A stretch of DNA of 64,000 nucleotides from Peteryoungia algae (GTDB taxonomy: Bacteria > Pseudomonadota > Alphaproteobacteria > Rhizobiales > Rhizobiaceae): the NCBI RefSeq assembly GCF_030369675.1, contig NZ_CP128477.1, positions 2,770,001 to 2,834,000 on the forward strand, given 5' to 3'. Under the pieces are notes generated by a model. That model saw only the letters and a list, made by a program, of their open reading frames with translations, did not search any database and had not been told where the DNA came from. Below are positions 10,462 to 18,297 of the stretch, in pieces; positions within the stretch are counted from its first letter, which is position 1; each line of letters starts with the position of its first letter. A program made the translations under genes and the position numbers.

Positions 10462-11037
10462 TCAGCGGCAGGCGCTGGGATCCCGCTCGCAACGCTCCCG
10501 CATCACGCGAAAGACCGGATGCCGGTCCCGATCGTCCTGCGGCTCAAAATCTCGCTGGACGCGGCGATCATCCTCGCGTCCGCGCCGATCGTTTTCTGCA
10601 CGGCGGTCACGATCGCGATCCCCGTCCCGGCGATCGTCACCATCCCGCCAGCGGTCACGATCGCGGTAGAAAGGGCGCCCGCGATAATGGTCATCCCAAT
10701 AGCGGCCGATACTGAAGGTCACGGTTGGAATGCCGAGCGGTCGGTAATACTGTGGCCCGACACTGACGCGGCGCTGCGAATAGGTGGTCTGCAGATAGGA
10801 TCCCGAGACCCAGCCACGATATCCGGCGAACGCCACATCGCACCAGTTGGCACTGGACATGCAGCCCCGGATGTCGACACGACTGCCTGCGGGCACAACA
10901 ATGACGGCAGGATAACGCGTGCTCGGCCCTGACCGCATGTTGACATTGGCTGTCGAGAAGGCGACGGCCGCTTCGGCCACCGCCGGCAGCGCCCCCGCAG
11001 AGACGGCAAGCGCTGCGATGAACCACATTCTTTTCAT
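10462..11037 (-). CDS. Secreted SH3 domain protein with a charged Arg/Asp-repeat tail
   Basis: A 191-residue exported protein. Residues 1-23 are a signal peptide (MKRMWFIAALAV... ending AEA). A bacterial SH3 domain follows at about 24-85, with the usual NVNMRSGPSTRYPAV start and RGWVSGSYLQ end. After a linker (about 86-120) comes an unusual tail of alternating Arg and Asp (RDRDRWRDGDDRRDGDRDRD, about 122-170). Two cysteines in the SH3 domain and two near the C-terminus could form disulfides. I start at the ATG at 11035-11037, preceded by AAAGGAG. SH3 domains of this type bind cell wall or proteins in the periplasm; the exact role is unknown. It diverges from ubiG and has its own terminator. 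Confidence 0.88.
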   Translation of the reverse strand: MKRMWFIAALAVSAGALPAVAEAAVAFSTANVNMRSGPSTRYPAVIVVPAGSRVDIRGCMSSANWCDVAFAGYRGWVSGSYLQTTYSQRRVSVGPQYYRPLGIPTVTFSIGRYWDDHYRGRPFYRDRDRWRDGDDRRDGDRDRDRRAENDRRGREDDRRVQRDFEPQDDRDRHPVFRVMRERCERDPSACR

Positions 11038-11202
11038 GATCTTCGATCTCCTTTCACCGCCAGCCGGCCAGGGCTGCGATTCACGCCTCAACGTTTGGCC
11101 TCGATGGAGGTTCCTTGAGCAGTTGTCACTGCGACGTCCCTGCCCTTGACTTTGCAAGCCATCGGGACGACTTCATGGCCAATCGTTGCAGGAGGTTCCG
11201 TC

Positions 11203-11958
11203 ATGAGTGCAGAGGCACGCACCACCATCGATCAGGCCGAAGTCGACCGCTTTTCCGCCATGGCCGCGGAATGGTGGGATCCGACCGGCAAGTTCAAGCC
11301 GCTGCACAAGATCAATCCGGTTCGGCTCGCCTATATCAGGGACAAGGTGGTCGAGCATTACGGCCGCGACCCGCGAAGCGCCCGTCCGCTTGAGGGATTG
11401 CGCGTGCTGGACATTGGTTGCGGCGGCGGCCTTTTGTCCGAGCCCGTCGCCCGCATGGGCGCGAGCGTGCTGGGTGCCGATGCCTCGGAGAAGAACATCA
11501 AGATCGCCATGACCCACTCCGCCCAGAGCGGCGTGGAAGTTGACTACCGGGCCGTGACGGCAGAGGAACTGGCAGCCCAGGGCGAGACCTTTGACATCGT
11601 ACTCAACATGGAAGTCGTCGAACACGTCGCGGATGTCGATTTCTTCCTCTCGACCTGCGCTTCCATGGTCCGCCCCGGCGGCCTCATGCTGGTCTCCACA
11701 ATCAACCGGACGCTGAAGGCAGCCGCCCTCGCCATCGTCGGCGCCGAATATGTGCTCCGCTGGCTGCCCCGTGGCACCCATCAGTACGAGAAGCTGGTGC
11801 GACCCGAGGAAATCGAGCGTCCGCTCTCGGCAAGCGGCATGCAGATCATCGAGCGCAAGGGCGTCTTCTTCAATCCGCTGCAGAACCAGTGGAACCTCTC
11901 GGCCGATATCGACGTGAACTACATGATGCTCGCCAGCCGCCCGGGGGACGCAGCATGA
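11203..11958 (+). CDS. ubiG: Bifunctional 3-demethylubiquinone / 2-polyprenyl-6-hydroxyphenol O-methyltransferase
   Basis: A 251-residue SAM-dependent methyltransferase that performs both O-methylations of ubiquinone synthesis. The SAM motif LDIGCGGG is at about 69-76; NMEVVEHV and the membrane-contacting segment near TINRT are typical of UbiG. The ATG at 11203-11205 has AGGAGG eight bases upstream, and the protein then begins with the family-like [17 protein letters not shown] region. The last four bases (ATGA) overlap the start of the DUF924 gene, so the two form a small operon. Confidence 0.96.
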   Translation: MSAEARTTIDQAEVDRFSAMAAEWWDPTGKFKPLHKINPVRLAYIRDKVVEHYGRDPRSARPLEGLRVLDIGCGGGLLSEPVARMGASVLGADASEKNIKIAMTHSAQSGVEVDYRAVTAEELAAQGETFDIVLNMEVVEHVADVDFFLSTCASMVRPGGLMLVSTINRTLKAAALAIVGAEYVLRWLPRGTHQYEKLVRPEEIERPLSASGMQIIERKGVFFNPLQNQWNLSADIDVNYMMLASRPGDAA

Positions 11959-12506
11959 GTTCGCCGCAATCCGTTGTCGACTTCTGGCAGCAGGCAGGCC
12001 GGCAGAAGTGGTTCTCCAAGGATGATGCGTTCGACACGAGCATTCGCGAGGCCTTCGAGCGCCTGCATTTTCGCGCTGCCCGCAACGAACTCGCCGACTG
12101 GATGAACACGCCGCAGGGCGCTCTGGCCCTGATCATTCTGCTTGATCAGTTTCCACGCAACCTGTTCCGAAACTCGGGGCATGCCTTCGCCACCGATCCA
12201 TTGGCTCTGTCATTGGCCCGGCGAGCGATTGAACTCGGCCATGACGCGGCAACAGAGCCGGACCTTGCAGCCTTCTTCTATCTGCCTTTCGAGCATGCCG
12301 AAGATCTCGCAGAGCAGGAACGGAGCGTTGTTCTGTTCAAGGCGCTCGCGGAGAGGGGCGGGCCGCAAGACTATCTCGATTATGCGGTCACGCACCGTGA
12401 CGTCATCGCCCGCTTCGGGCGTTTCCCCCACCGAAATGCCGCCCTTGGCCGGACGACGACACCGGACGAGCAGGCCTTTCTGGACGGTGGTGGCTTCCAG
12501 GGCTAA
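11955..12506 (+). CDS. DUF924 family protein
   Basis: A 183-residue protein of the DUF924 family, an all-helical fold related to TPR-like proteins. Recognisable family features are the early VVDFW, the block [18 protein letters not shown] (about 52-69), and [17 protein letters not shown] (about 103-120). No biochemical function is established. Its ATG overlaps the ubiG stop by four bases, which implies translational coupling; a link with quinone metabolism is possible but unproven. It converges with the DUF3291 gene, leaving only six bases between them. Confidence 0.9.
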   Translation: MSSPQSVVDFWQQAGRQKWFSKDDAFDTSIREAFERLHFRAARNELADWMNTPQGALALIILLDQFPRNLFRNSGHAFATDPLALSLARRAIELGHDAATEPDLAAFFYLPFEHAEDLAEQERSVVLFKALAERGGPQDYLDYAVTHRDVIARFGRFPHRNAALGRTTTPDEQAFLDGGGFQG

Positions 12507-12512
12507 CCGGTC

Positions 12513-13097
12513 TTAGACGGGCAGCTTGAGGACCGCATCAAGCAGCCCGCCTTGCGCCGCTACATTCCCCGCTGCCAACTGCTTGACCAATGAACGGTCG
12601 ACTGCCGTCGGTATACGGTCCGGACCGTAGGGTTCCTTGAAGGTGAAACACTGCGGTCCGCTGCCGTGGTCAACGAGCATCTCCAGCCGCTCGGCCCCGT
12701 CCTTCCATTCCGGTCGCTGGCCTGCAGGCACCCAAAAGAGCACCATCGGCGGCCATTCTTGCACCACGTTCCAGTGCCTTGCATGCTTGAGAGCGTCCGC
12801 ATGCACGCCGGTATAGGTAAAGGCCATCAAGCTCTCGAGATCCCGCCAGAGCGAGAGCTGCGAGACGCCGGCACCTCTGCTGTGCTGGGACAAGAAGCGC
12901 GGAAAGACGAGCTGCCCCCAGCTACGAGGCCCGGGAACGCCCTGATATCCGGACCGCGCGATAAAACCGGGTGCCCGCTCTGCCGCCGCAAAATTCAAGG
13001 GCTCTCGCAGAGCGAAGCCGCGCACCGCAACGCTCTCTGAACTGTCGACATAAATGCCGAAATTGTAGACCGCCAGATGATGGGGGCCCGCCGTCAA
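12513..13097 (-). CDS. DUF3291 domain-containing protein
   Basis: A 194-residue protein of the DUF3291 family, which has a dimeric ferredoxin-like (antibiotic-monooxygenase-like) shape. The start HHLAVYNFGIYVD and the central SQLSLWRDLESLMAFTYTGVH and HWNVVQEWPPMVLFWV segments match the family pattern in which an aromatic-rich half resembles heme- or monooxygenase-type dimers. The start is a TTG (13095-13097) overlapping the DUF1178 stop (TTGA). It is the last gene of the grxC-nitrilase-DUF1178-DUF3291 operon. Function unknown. Confidence 0.85.
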   Translation of the reverse strand: MTAGPHHLAVYNFGIYVDSSESVAVRGFALREPLNFAAAERAPGFIARSGYQGVPGPRSWGQLVFPRFLSQHSRGAGVSQLSLWRDLESLMAFTYTGVHADALKHARHWNVVQEWPPMVLFWVPAGQRPEWKDGAERLEMLVDHGSGPQCFTFKEPYGPDRIPTAVDRSLVKQLAAGNVAAQGGLLDAVLKLPV

Positions 13098-13522
13098 TTC
13101 ACATCATCAGGCAAGACCGGCAGCGGCGCGATCTCGATGCCTTCCTCGATCAGCGACTTCACCTCCACTGGCGAGGCCTGGCCGATGATCCCCCGGGCTT
13201 CCGTTTCCCCGTAGTGGATCTTGCGAGCCTCCTCGGGGAACTTCTCGCCCACATCCTCGCTGCTTGCACGGATTTCGCGGATGGCGTCCTTGAGCTTCAC
13301 CAAGGCCTGCTTCTGCGCTGTCGACACCGCCAGCGCCTGGGTGTCTTCCTTCTGCCGCGCCGTGGAAACCGCAGGCGCCATCAGCACCTTGGACACGTCC
13401 GCGGATCCGCAGACGGGACAGGTCAGGTAACCCGATGCCTTCTGCCGGTCGAAATCGGCGCTTTCCGAAAACCAGCCCTCGAATTCATGCGCCTTCTCGC
13501 AGCTGAGCGAATAGCGGATCAA
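13094..13522 (-). CDS. DUF1178 family zinc-ribbon protein
   Basis: A 142-residue protein of the alphaproteobacterial DUF1178 family. It opens with MIRYSLSCEKAHEFEGWF, where Cys8 and the CPVCGS pair at about 35-38 form a probable zinc ribbon like that of the FmdB regulators. The C-terminal half is helical and ends with the conserved IAPLPVLPDDVN. The start is TTG overlapping the upstream nitrilase stop (TTGA); no better start is available because the family begins at this residue. Function unknown. It lies in the grxC operon. Confidence 0.9.
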   Translation of the reverse strand: MIRYSLSCEKAHEFEGWFSESADFDRQKASGYLTCPVCGSADVSKVLMAPAVSTARQKEDTQALAVSTAQKQALVKLKDAIREIRASSEDVGEKFPEEARKIHYGETEARGIIGQASPVEVKSLIEEGIEIAPLPVLPDDVN

Positions 13523-14376
13523 ACCGTGACGCCTCCCTTGGCGAGGACCGGCGCAATATCGAGCTGGAAGTCGCGGCCGTTCTTGAGGTTCGGAATTTTC
13601 GCCCGGCAGGTCTTGACCGCCTCGAGATCGATCTCGGCCACCACCACGTCTTCGCCCGAACCGCAGGCAGCCGCCAGCACCTTGCCCCAGGGATCGACGA
13701 TCATCGAATGCCCGAAGGTCTCGCGGCCGTCTTCATGCACGCCCGCCTGGGCGGCCGAGATGACATAGGCGCCGTTCTCGATCGCCCGCGCCCGAAGCAG
13801 GATCTCCCAATGCGCTTCGCCGGTCTGCTTGGTGAAGGCCGCCGGCGTGGTCAGGATTTCGGCACCGGCCATGGCTTCGGCCCGGAACAGATGCGGGAAG
13901 CGCACGTCGTAACAGACACCGAAACCGAGCTTGGCGAAGGGCAGGTCCGCAACAACGGCCCGCTCGCCGGGACGATAGACAGAGCTTTCGCGCCAGCTCT
14001 CGCCATTGTCGAGATCGACGTCGAACATGTGGATCTTGTCGTAGAATGTGATCTTCTTTCCGTCGGGTCCAAATAGGAAGGCCCGATTGGCGATCTTGCC
14101 ATCGGCAAGCTTGATGGCGGTCGAACCGACATGCAGATGGATGCCGAGCGCCTTGGCGAGCTCCGAAGCCTTTTGGACGATAAGATCCGTCTCCTCGTCG
14201 CGCAGCACGGCGGCGAGACCGGCACGATCCTTCTGCACCGCACCCGTCATTTCAGGCGTCTGAACATAGATCGCCCCGCGACGAGCGGCCTCGCGCACGA
14301 GCCGTGCCATGCTTTCGGCATTCTTCTCCGGATCGATCCCGGAGCACATCTGGACGGCGGCAGCCTTGAACACCAT
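13519..14376 (-). CDS. Carbon-nitrogen hydrolase (Nit-type nitrilase superfamily)
   Basis: A 285-residue amidohydrolase of the nitrilase superfamily, closest in appearance to Nit1/Nit2, which repair deaminated glutathione or hydrolyse omega-amides. The catalytic triad is visible: Glu in QTPEMTG (about residue 41), Lys in YDKIHMFD, and Cys in GFGVCYDVRFPHLF. I choose the ATG at 14374-14376 (MVFKAAAVQ) rather than a TTG two codons earlier, because an AAGGA site lies about nine bases upstream. Its neighbour is glutaredoxin (grxC, 13 bp upstream), which fits a glutathione-related role; that link is inference. Confidence 0.92.
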   Translation of the reverse strand: MVFKAAAVQMCSGIDPEKNAESMARLVREAARRGAIYVQTPEMTGAVQKDRAGLAAVLRDEETDLIVQKASELAKALGIHLHVGSTAIKLADGKIANRAFLFGPDGKKITFYDKIHMFDVDLDNGESWRESSVYRPGERAVVADLPFAKLGFGVCYDVRFPHLFRAEAMAGAEILTTPAAFTKQTGEAHWEILLRARAIENGAYVISAAQAGVHEDGRETFGHSMIVDPWGKVLAAACGSGEDVVVAEIDLEAVKTCRAKIPNLKNGRDFQLDIAPVLAKGGVTV

Positions 14377-14389
14377 GAACAATCAGTCC

Positions 14390-14644
14390 TTACTTTGCGA
14401 GAAGCGGATCGAGCTTGCCGGCCCGATCGAGTGCATGCAGGTCGTCCCAGCCACCGACATGCCGGCTGCCGATGAAGATCTGCGGGAAAGTATTGCGGCC
14501 GGACTTGGCGATCATTTCCTCACGCAGATCCGGCTTGCCCGTCGCGTCATGCTCGACATAGGTGACACCTTTGCTGTCGAGCAGGGCCTTGGCGCTGGCG
14601 CAGTAGCCGCAGAATTGCCGTGTGTAGATCGTGACGTCAGCCAT
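14390..14644 (-). CDS. grxC: Glutaredoxin 3
   Basis: An 84-residue class I glutaredoxin that reduces disulfides with glutathione. The active site CGYC is at 12-15, in TRQFCGYCASAK; TFPQIFIG (cis-proline) and GGWDDLHAL (glutathione binding) follow. Start at the ATG at 14642-14644. It is the first gene of the leftward operon grxC-nitrilase-DUF1178-DUF3291 and follows comF by 46 bp, so comF may be cotranscribed. Confidence 0.97.
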   Translation of the reverse strand: MADVTIYTRQFCGYCASAKALLDSKGVTYVEHDATGKPDLREEMIAKSGRNTFPQIFIGSRHVGGWDDLHALDRAGKLDPLLAK

Positions 14645-14690
14645 GAAGTTCTCCGCCGGAAAGCGTCGGGTAGATAGGGGGTTGGTCCCC

Positions 14691-15467
14691 TCATATAGGC
14701 CCGGTGAGTGCCCTTGCAAAGGTCAAAACAGTGACATCCGCCGCGCCTGCCTTTTTCAGGGCAGTTGTTGCGGCACCCACTGTCGCTCCCGTCGTGTAGA
14801 CATCGTCGACCAACACGATCCGCTTGCCGAAAACGAGATCCTCTCTGCCCTCCGGCACACCGAAGGCGCCCCGCACATTCAGCGACCGCTGGTTCGCCGT
14901 CAGCCCCACTTGCTGGCGGGTCCGTTTGCGCCGCACCAGCGCCTCAGCCAAGAAGGGCTTGCCGGATTGCGCGGACAGATGTCGGGCGAGTTCCGCCGAC
15001 TGATTGAACATCCGCCGGAATATCCGCATCCGATGCAGCGGCACGGCGACGATCGCGTCCGCTTCGGCCACCTCGGCCGAGGCCGCCCTTAACATCCAGC
15101 CCGCCATCATCGGCGCCAGGTCCACCCTGTCTCGATATTTGAGGCCATGCACGAGGTGCCGCGCCACCCCTTCATGCAAAGCCACGGATCGCAACCGGTC
15201 GAAGACCGGCGGATGGGCCATCGCCTGCGGCGACACCATGCCCTCGCCCGGGTCATGCGCGAAAGGCAGGCCGAGAACAGGACAATAGGGCTTCTCGATC
15301 AGCCGCATCTCGCCCCAGCAGCGTGGGCAGAGCGCGTGGTGGCTGGCCACATGGATGTGGCAATGGGCGCAGGCCGGTGGATAGATGACATGAAACAAGC
15401 CACGCAGCACCGCTCCGGCACGATACCGGCTGACGGATGCAGATTTCTGCACTAAGTGAGCCCACAT
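14691..15467 (-). CDS. ComF family protein (phosphoribosyltransferase fold)
   Basis: A 258-residue protein of the ComF family, linked to DNA uptake and recombination in competent bacteria. The N-terminus has a zinc finger with two CxxC pairs (CAHC near 33 and CPRC near 48). The C-terminal half is a phosphoribosyltransferase domain with the PRPP-binding signature VLVDDVYTTGAT (about 215-226). The ATG at 15465-15467 faces the methyltransferase gene, from which it diverges with 81 bp between starts. Its role in a rhizobium is unknown. A downstream overlap with grxC is not present. Confidence 0.92.
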   Translation of the reverse strand: MWAHLVQKSASVSRYRAGAVLRGLFHVIYPPACAHCHIHVASHHALCPRCWGEMRLIEKPYCPVLGLPFAHDPGEGMVSPQAMAHPPVFDRLRSVALHEGVARHLVHGLKYRDRVDLAPMMAGWMLRAASAEVAEADAIVAVPLHRMRIFRRMFNQSAELARHLSAQSGKPFLAEALVRRKRTRQQVGLTANQRSLNVRGAFGVPEGREDLVFGKRIVLVDDVYTTGATVGAATTALKKAGAADVTVLTFARALTGPI

Positions 15468-15548
15468 GCATCGACTTTACGCCCACGTCGGCGTTCAGCC
15501 AATGCGGGAAATCTTGTGAGAGCCCTGCCGAAAACCGGGAATGCCGCC

Positions 15549-16427
15549 ATGAATGACCTGTTCGACGAAGCCCTGATCGCCCGCAACCGCGCCCGAGCGC
15601 TCGCCCGCAACGCCCCTGGCAGCGATTTTCTGCTGGACCTGACCGCGCGCGAACTCGCCGATCGTCTGGCCCTGGTCGAGCGCCACTTCGAGGACGCCGT
15701 CGAACTTTTCGGTGGAACCGGTCTTGCGGCAAAGGCAGCGCTGGCGACGGGCAAGATCGAGCGGCTGCGCCGGATCGAAACCGATGCGGCCTTCGGCGAG
15801 GACGGGCAGGCTGTGGCTGTCGCGAATTACGAGAGCGTCCCGCTTGAGGCGCAATCGGTGAACCTCATTCTCTCGCCGCTGGCGTTGCATCTGACCAATG
15901 ACACACCCGGGGTGCTAATCCAGATGCGCCGCGCCCTCAAGCCCGATGGCCTGCTTCTGGCCGCGATCCCCGGAGCAGGAACGCTGACGGAACTCCGGGA
16001 AGTCATGCTGGCGGCGGAAACGGAGATCTATGGCGGTGCGAGCCCCCGCGTCGTGCCCTTCGCCGATATCCGCGATGTCGGCTCACTCCTCCAGCGTGCC
16101 GGGTTCGCGCTTCCCGTCATCGACGAGGAAAGTTTCACCGTGCGCTACGATCACATCTTCGCCCTGATGCGGGATCTGAAGGCCATGGGCATGGCGAACC
16201 CGCTGCAGGGCCGCAGCCGCCGCCCGGTTTCCCGCCGCTTCTTCCTCAGGGCGGCCGAACTTTATGCCGAGCGATTTTCCGACCCGGACGGCCGCATCCG
16301 CGCCACCTTCGCGATCATCTTCGTTTCGGGATGGGCACCGCATGAAAGCCAGCAGAAGCCGCTGAAGCCCGGCTCGGCCAAGATGCGCCTCGCCGACGCT
16401 CTCGACCCAACCAGGCGCACCACGTGA
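15549..16427 (+). CDS. Class I SAM-dependent methyltransferase, NDUFAF5/BioC-like
   Basis: A 292-residue methyltransferase of the type annotated in alphaproteobacteria as a homologue of the mitochondrial complex I assembly factor NDUFAF5. It starts MNDLFDEALIARNRARA, as that family does. The SAM-binding glycine loop is degenerate (ELFGGTGLAAK, about 57-67), but the following acidic and LSPLALHLTND motifs and the C-terminal extension (SRRFFLRAAELYAERF) fit. NDUFAF5 hydroxylates an arginine of a complex I subunit; whether this protein does so is inference. The ATG at 15549 is preferred over an upstream frame extension that overlaps the comF promoter region. Ends 16 bp before the convergent pilin gene. 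Confidence 0.85.
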   Translation: MNDLFDEALIARNRARALARNAPGSDFLLDLTARELADRLALVERHFEDAVELFGGTGLAAKAALATGKIERLRRIETDAAFGEDGQAVAVANYESVPLEAQSVNLILSPLALHLTNDTPGVLIQMRRALKPDGLLLAAIPGAGTLTELREVMLAAETEIYGGASPRVVPFADIRDVGSLLQRAGFALPVIDEESFTVRYDHIFALMRDLKAMGMANPLQGRSRRPVSRRFFLRAAELYAERFSDPDGRIRATFAIIFVSGWAPHESQQKPLKPGSAKMRLADALDPTRRTT

Positions 16428-16443
16428 TCGAGCCGCGCTCGGA

Positions 16444-16617
16444 TCACTTTCCGGCGTTGGTGACTTCAGTCCCAACGGTGTTGAAGGTTCCCATCAACGC
16501 GCCCGTGAAGGCGCCGTAGCCGCTGATCAGAGCGACGCTCATGATCGCGGCAATCAGGCCGTATTCAATGGCCGTGGCCCCACGAAGGTCCGAGAGCAAT
16601 TGGCGGAAAAGGCGCAT
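16444..16617 (-). CDS. Flp family type IVb pilin
   Basis: A 57-codon gene. The protein starts MRLFRQLLSDLRG and continues with ATAIEYGLIAAIMSVALI, the classic type IVb pilin signature: prepilin peptidase cuts after Gly13, Glu18 is the +5 glutamate, and the following 20 residues form the hydrophobic helix for pilus assembly. The remaining tail ends EVTNAGK. A GAGGGGG ribosome-binding site precedes the ATG at 16615-16617. Flp pilins are normally encoded beside cpa/tad assembly genes; none is present here, so it is a solitary copy that would rely on an assembly system elsewhere. Confidence 0.9.
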   Translation of the reverse strand: MRLFRQLLSDLRGATAIEYGLIAAIMSVALISGYGAFTGALMGTFNTVGTEVTNAGK

Positions 16618-16684
16618 TCTTACCCCCTCGTTGATGTGATCCCAGGCACCGCACCCCTACGAATGCCGGACCTGTCATTCGTCT

Positions 16685-17005
16685 TCAGCAGGCCTGGCCC
16701 GAAGCATAGCCGTCGACGATACACACCGAACCCGGTGTCTCCTGCAGCACGCTGCGACGGATCGTGTATCGCTTGCCGCTGTCGTCCTTCGGGATGGAAC
16801 CGGTGGTGATCATGTCGAATTCGTCCGGCTGGAAAGCCAGGGTCTTGCGATCGGACTTGGACGCAAGCATCGGCGTCAGAACGAGCGAAAGCGCGATCGC
16901 AGCCGTGCCGAACAGCAGCGCGATGTTGAGGACCCCGGTCCTGCCCGTCTTGATCGAAGACCGCTCTCGAGACCGTGCGGCCTTCCAGAAATCCTCGTTT
17001 GCCAT
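16685..17005 (-). CDS. Small membrane-anchored protein of unknown function
   Basis: A 106-residue protein with a basic N-terminal cytoplasmic part (MANEDFWKAARSRERSS), one transmembrane helix at about 27-47 (VLNIALLFGTAAIALSLVL) and an exported C-terminal part with two cysteines near the end (SVCIVDGYASGQAC). I recall similar hypothetical proteins in rhizobia but know of no function. The ATG at 17003-17005 has GGAGCGGA upstream; a GTG four codons earlier is less likely. It lies 67 bp upstream of the Flp pilin on the same strand, so the two may share a transcript. Confidence 0.8.
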   Translation of the reverse strand: MANEDFWKAARSRERSSIKTGRTGVLNIALLFGTAAIALSLVLTPMLASKSDRKTLAFQPDEFDMITTGSIPKDDSGKRYTIRRSVLQETPGSVCIVDGYASGQAC

Positions 17006-17103
17006 ATTCCGCTCCACACACGTGTTCGACGCATGAACAGAGGGTATATTGCGGTGGCGGGTATAAACTTTTGATTAACGACGCCGCGTTGATGAGCGTT
17101 TTG

Positions 17104-17517
17104 TCAGAGAAGATCCTGGAGAACCGGAATGAGCGGTTCATCGGCCGGCGGCATCGGATAGTCGCGAAGCGCCTTGGCCTTGACCCACTTGATCGCCTGC
17201 CCCTCCCGCCCCTGCGGAATGCCCTCATAGCGACGGCAGACATAGAGCGGCATCAGGAGGTGGAAGCTCTCATAGGTGTGGCTGGCAAACGTCAGTGGCG
17301 CGAGGCAGGCGACCTTGGTCTTGATGCCGAGTTCTTCCTCGAGTTCGCGCACCAGCGTTTCCTCCGGCGTCTCTCCGGCCTCGACCTTGCCGCCGGGAAA
17401 TTCCCAGAGGCCCGCGAGGGACTTGCCCTCGGGACGTTGCGCCAGCAGGATCCGGTTGTCCGTATCGACGAGCGCACAGGCCACGACCAGCAGGATGGGC
17501 TTTTTCACCTCGGTCAT
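17104..17517 (-). CDS. mutT: 8-oxo-dGTP diphosphatase MutT (Nudix hydrolase)
   Basis: A 137-residue Nudix enzyme that removes oxidised (8-oxo) dGTP from the nucleotide pool. The complete Nudix box is at residues 43-65 (G43, E49, R57-E58, E61-E62, G64). The start PILLVVACALVDTDNRILLAQRPEGK and the segment LAGLWEFPGGK match MutT. Its ATG (17515-17517) overlaps the stop of the upstream GNAT gene by four bases (ATGA), so the order argJ-GNAT-mutT forms one leftward operon. Confidence 0.95.
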   Translation of the reverse strand: MTEVKKPILLVVACALVDTDNRILLAQRPEGKSLAGLWEFPGGKVEAGETPEETLVRELEEELGIKTKVACLAPLTFASHTYESFHLLMPLYVCRRYEGIPQGREGQAIKWVKAKALRDYPMPPADEPLIPVLQDLL

Positions 17518-18290
17518 GCGGACGCCTTTCGCCAGTAGGCGTAGCGATAGGCCTCCTCGAAACCCATCTTGCGGTAGAGAGCCAATGCCTGCGCATTCTC
17601 GGCCACCACCTGCAACCAGGCTGTCCGCGCACCGCGCATCCGGGCCCAGCGAAGCGCCGAGCTCAGGATCTCGATCCCAAGCCCCTGCCGGCGTCGGTCC
17701 GCCCTGACCGCGAGCGACATGATGCCCGCGAGATCATTGTCCTGAACGCAAAGAGCAGCCGCCAGCGGCCCCTCGGCTGCATCCTCGATGACGAACAGTC
17801 CGGATGGCGGCTTGATGCCGGTGATGATTTCCGCGAGCGCCGGCTTCAGGGCCGCATCGCCGCCATGCACCGCGATATCCGCATCCACATAGCGCCCGAC
17901 ATCCTGCGTCGGCAGGTGGTCCAGCGTGTCTGGGAACGTCATGTGGCCGAGATCGGCGGTCATCGTCACCACCTCCTCGAAACGCTCCCAGCCATCGGCC
18001 ACGAGAAAGTCGATCAGCGGCTTCGGCGACAATGGCGTCTGGCGCACCAGCAGTGGCCGTCCATGCGCCTCGAAGCGTTTGCCCGCCTTCTCGATCCGGA
18101 TCGCGATGTCGCGGCTGTCGGAAGGGTCGAGCGGCACGATGCAGTTCAGCCGCTTGCCGGGATGACCGCCGGTCAAGCGAACCTGCCAGCTGCCGTCATA
18201 GATGACACTGCTCGCCGGCCAGGCACGAAAACCGACCGCTTCAAGGCGCCGAACGAGCGGCAGGTTGGGATTGCTTACCATTGCATGCAT
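17514..18290 (-). CDS. GNAT family N-acetyltransferase
   Basis: A 258-residue protein whose C-terminal half (about 150-258) is a GNAT acetyltransferase domain: SLAVRADRRRQGLGIEIL is motif A for acetyl-CoA binding, and ENAQALALYRKMGFEEAYRYAYW is motif B. The N-terminal half is a second, degenerate GNAT-like domain. Its position between argJ and mutT is one I recognise in rhizobia, but the substrate is unknown. Two in-frame starts exist, at 18288-18290 and 18279-18281; I prefer the first because GGAGC lies about 11 bases upstream. argJ ends seven bases before this start. Confidence 0.88.
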   Translation of the reverse strand: MHAMVSNPNLPLVRRLEAVGFRAWPASSVIYDGSWQVRLTGGHPGKRLNCIVPLDPSDSRDIAIRIEKAGKRFEAHGRPLLVRQTPLSPKPLIDFLVADGWERFEEVVTMTADLGHMTFPDTLDHLPTQDVGRYVDADIAVHGGDAALKPALAEIITGIKPPSGLFVIEDAAEGPLAAALCVQDNDLAGIMSLAVRADRRRQGLGIEILSSALRWARMRGARTAWLQVVAENAQALALYRKMGFEEAYRYAYWRKASA

Positions 18291-18297
18291 TCGGATG

